Part shown: in pieces, positions 61,393 through 64,000 of the stretch
How positions within the stretch are numbered: the first letter of the stretch is position 1
Layout: the number at the start of each line of letters is the position of its first letter
NCBI RefSeq assembly: GCF_001039355.2
Contig: NW_019773970.1
Span: 441,965 to 505,964, forward strand
Direction: 5' to 3'
DNA: 64,000 nt
From: Lingula anatina
Taxonomy: Eukaryota > Brachiopoda > Lingulata > Lingulida > Lingulidae
Translations under genes and position numbers: made by a program
The notes under the pieces: model-generated
The model's input: only the letters and a program-made list of their open reading frames with translations
Database searches by the model: none
What the model was told of the DNA's origin: nothing

Positions 61393-64000
61393 GTCAGTAT
61401 CATAATGGGCCAATTCTGTTACTTTTTTAGTGTTATTGTATAGTTAAATTAATATAATAATATCATAAGTACATACAGCTACTGTGCTTCAGGTGCTTAT
61501 CTATAAAATATGACATTAAACTTTAGCATTGCTGAAAGGTAAGAAAATATCCACAAAAATTTGCTCATGTAATGTACTAGTAATTCCAGCTAGGTCCATG
61601 CATGAGATATATTTAAAAGATCACATGTAAAAATAGCTGGATTCAATTCCTAAAAGGCTAATTGAACTGGAGAGAAAATATTTGGCTCGTGCAAGGTTCT
61701 CAACAGCACTTCTCAACTATACAACAAAATGAAAACTTATTCTGACAAGAAACAAATGCCCACCAAGAAAAGGTGGTACATGCACTTTGCTGCCAATATA
61801 ATTTTCATACCTGGGCTACATGGAAGAACATTTCTATGACATACATGTAAGGTAAAGACAAAATGTTAAGTCCTATTTATTTTCAAATTTGACATTTTAA
61901 TTGATAAGTTTTTGCCTGAAAAAAAAAAGTGCTACACATTCGTAAGAACTGACACGATTTCCTATAAGGAAAATGCTGTGAATTTACAATATTTTTCTAA
62001 ATTACATTATCTTAGTCACAGTGATCTACAGTATAAGCAGATGAGGTACTTGCCTTGCCTTAAATTACCACAATTTGCTCTGGCAATATACCTTTGCAGG
62101 GCCAGTTTATAGTCCTTACATTTTTGATCAGTAGCTCCTGCCTATGATACTAGCTAAATGTTGCCTCTTAAAAAAGATTAAAATATCAATCTCTTTGTCA
62201 CACTGCCAAGTTGAAAATCCATCTTACAAACAATTAAGTAGAAAATATATGCAATATTTTCAATATAAGATGAGCCCGATGGGAGGAAATATTCTTGATT
62301 AAAAATAAAACGGGTAATTCTCATTTCCTCCTTTAATCTGACATTTTCACGCTAGATTATCAGGACAATATACTTGATCTGTGTAAGAGTGGTAGCTTCC
62401 TGGAAATTACTTCTTTGAAAAGTTTATCACCTACAGCCTGTTTTTTGTGATGTATATCATGACCTTATTCTTATTTCTTTGACACTACTTTTCTTTGCAG
62501 CTTTAGTTTAAACATCCATATTGGATCATAGTCCCATCAGTAAAATTGATGTCTGTTAAATTCTGGTGTACTAATTTGTATATGTGACACGTCTCCCTTT
62601 CTCCAGTTCAATACTCAAATCTCCAAACAGGGCAGCAAAGGGGATTAAATGGAGAAGCACATGGCAAGTTGACGTGACTTACATCATACTGGTTCATGTA
62701 CATGTTACTCTGAATATGAATAATTGTGTGCAGTGGGAAATACAATTATGATTTACAGGAAAACCTGTTTGCTTAAAATAGTCACATATTGTGTGTTGGT
62801 ATTCAGGATGCTGAGTAAAAATACATAACTGAAATATGAACAATGCATGGTGATGAAAATAAAAGGGAGCAAAATGATAGGAAGCAAAAGAACATTTCAG
62901 TCATTCCTTATCACTGAAAAAGTAAATATCTTGGAAGTCTGAGTTCTGTCTTCTGATTTATTCTTAATGTTGGACAATTGTCTTTGAAGAACAACATGCA
63001 CGCCCTTATCATTTCCCCCTTTTCTACCGAGTTAAGAAAAGATATATTGTTATCATCAAAGCATCAAGAACCAAATATTTGATGTCTCTTCCTGCAGAGA
63101 ATGTGTTCCTGGCTCTAACAAATCTCAAACTGTATTGCGATTTATAACTTCATGCAGGGACATTAAAGTATAATCTGTCGGGACACATTCAATTTCGATA
63201 ATACCCAGATAACATAATTTCATCCTCATTTCATGTCCTTTTTTCTTCTTCCAAACGAATGGTTCCCTTGTGGTTGAGTAAATTACACATTGCAGCATCT
63301 GCATGTAAGATAATGAGAAAATTCCCCTACTATTATGGGAAAATAGAGAGCCCTATTAACTTCAAACATTTGTTAATTAAGTGAAGAATACCTATACCCC
63401 TAAGGTCAATTCAGCATTAAATCTAGCCTGGAAAAAACCCATACTTTTGAAAGTTATGAATTTATGTTATTACAAGTATATTACAAATGATCTTTCCTTT
63501 TCAATCATTATCAAAAGATTTGCCGTAACATAAAGAATGCAATACTGGTGATTGGTGACATAATTTCTGAAAGCACCACTGAAAAGAATGCTTAAAATAT
63601 CAATTCAGAATAAAATTATACAAGAGTTAATGTTCTTGGCGACTGAGAAGGAAGAGATTCTCTACGCAACAACCAAATATAGAGATCCATTACAGAAGTC
63701 TCAGAAAATGAAAGCACTTGTAATCTCTTCTAGATCAATACCTCTCTAATGTGAAGTAATGCTAGGAAGTACAAGAGAATGCACTTCTTTACCACTTTAA
63801 TCCATTTGCTTCAGAACGTCACTGCTGTACAGTGCTGTCAAATTAACACATGTTTGTGTTTGTAGCAACACCTTACTGTGCTTGCTGTCTTACTGTGCCT
63901 GTCTTTGCAAAGGCAGAGGGTCCCAACTGAGAGGCAAGATAGTATTAGCAGTAGGAGTTGTGGGCCTGCACCAATCATTTAATTGGAAATATATTATCAG
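61393..64000. other. Non-coding tract, probably intron, to window end
   Basis: AT-rich with no frame showing a recognisable domain or paired splice sites. A GC-richer stretch at 63890-63970 has no coding signal I can support. Confidence 0.5.

Noticed and set aside
1-64000. Search for CRISPR arrays, phage, operons, rRNA or conserved multi-exon genes
   Set aside because: None seen. The microsatellites, MITEs and intron-like composition indicate ordinary animal non-coding DNA.

Overview
The window reads as non-coding DNA from an animal nuclear genome, probably a marine invertebrate. It is AT-rich (roughly 35% GC by eye) and has long tracts without genes, several microsatellites, poly-A/T tracts, many small inverted-repeat DNA transposons, and only short open frames. 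The longest gap-free frame is 138 codons. By a rough calculation at this composition (about 7% of random codons are stops, six frames, 64 kb), stop-free runs of about 120-125 codons are expected by chance, so the many 60-140 codon frames are not evidence of genes. I see no rRNA, convincing tRNA, CRISPR array or prokaryotic operon. The phylum cannot be fixed. The repeated palindrome TACATGTA and the mix of elements would fit a mollusc, brachiopod, echinoderm, hemichordate or similar.

Candidate host coding sequence is sparse, all on the + strand. Three short exons at about 0.2, 30.8 and 61.3 kb each start with an ATG in good context, encode an N-terminal signal-peptide-like hydrophobic segment, and end at a GT splice donor in phase 1. 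No convincing downstream exon lies between them. The simplest reading is one large gene with several alternative first exons and a shared phase-1 second exon beyond position 64000. Separate genes, or chance, remain possible. A further open frame at 60406-60702 is a weak candidate.

The rest is mostly mobile DNA. Listed left to right: a 220-bp TIR element (3.19 kb); a 478-bp PIF/Harbinger-like element with TAA target duplication and a residual open frame (4.2 kb); a 211-bp double-foldback repeat (7.7 kb), with a second copy at 59.6 kb; a family of about 200-280 bp foldback elements (11.4, 17.2, 18.5 kb); another foldback (16.5 kb); a 33-bp miniature inverted repeat with a 7-bp duplication (55.4 kb); and an 831-bp element with 110-bp TIRs and a perfect TTGTT duplication (59.1-59.9 kb) that contains the second copy of the 211-bp repeat. 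A CpG-rich patch at 48.6-50.6 kb stands out against CpG-poor surroundings. It contains a minus-strand frame resembling the start of a Mutator-like transposase, with promoter-like sites upstream.

Assembly quality affects interpretation. One 306-base gap lies beside poly-A, and three isolated single N bases (8515, 21598, 26710) each lie at or near a near-identical direct duplication. These duplications (about 0.27, 1.3 and 0.17 kb) are probably unresolved overlaps or haplotype joins.
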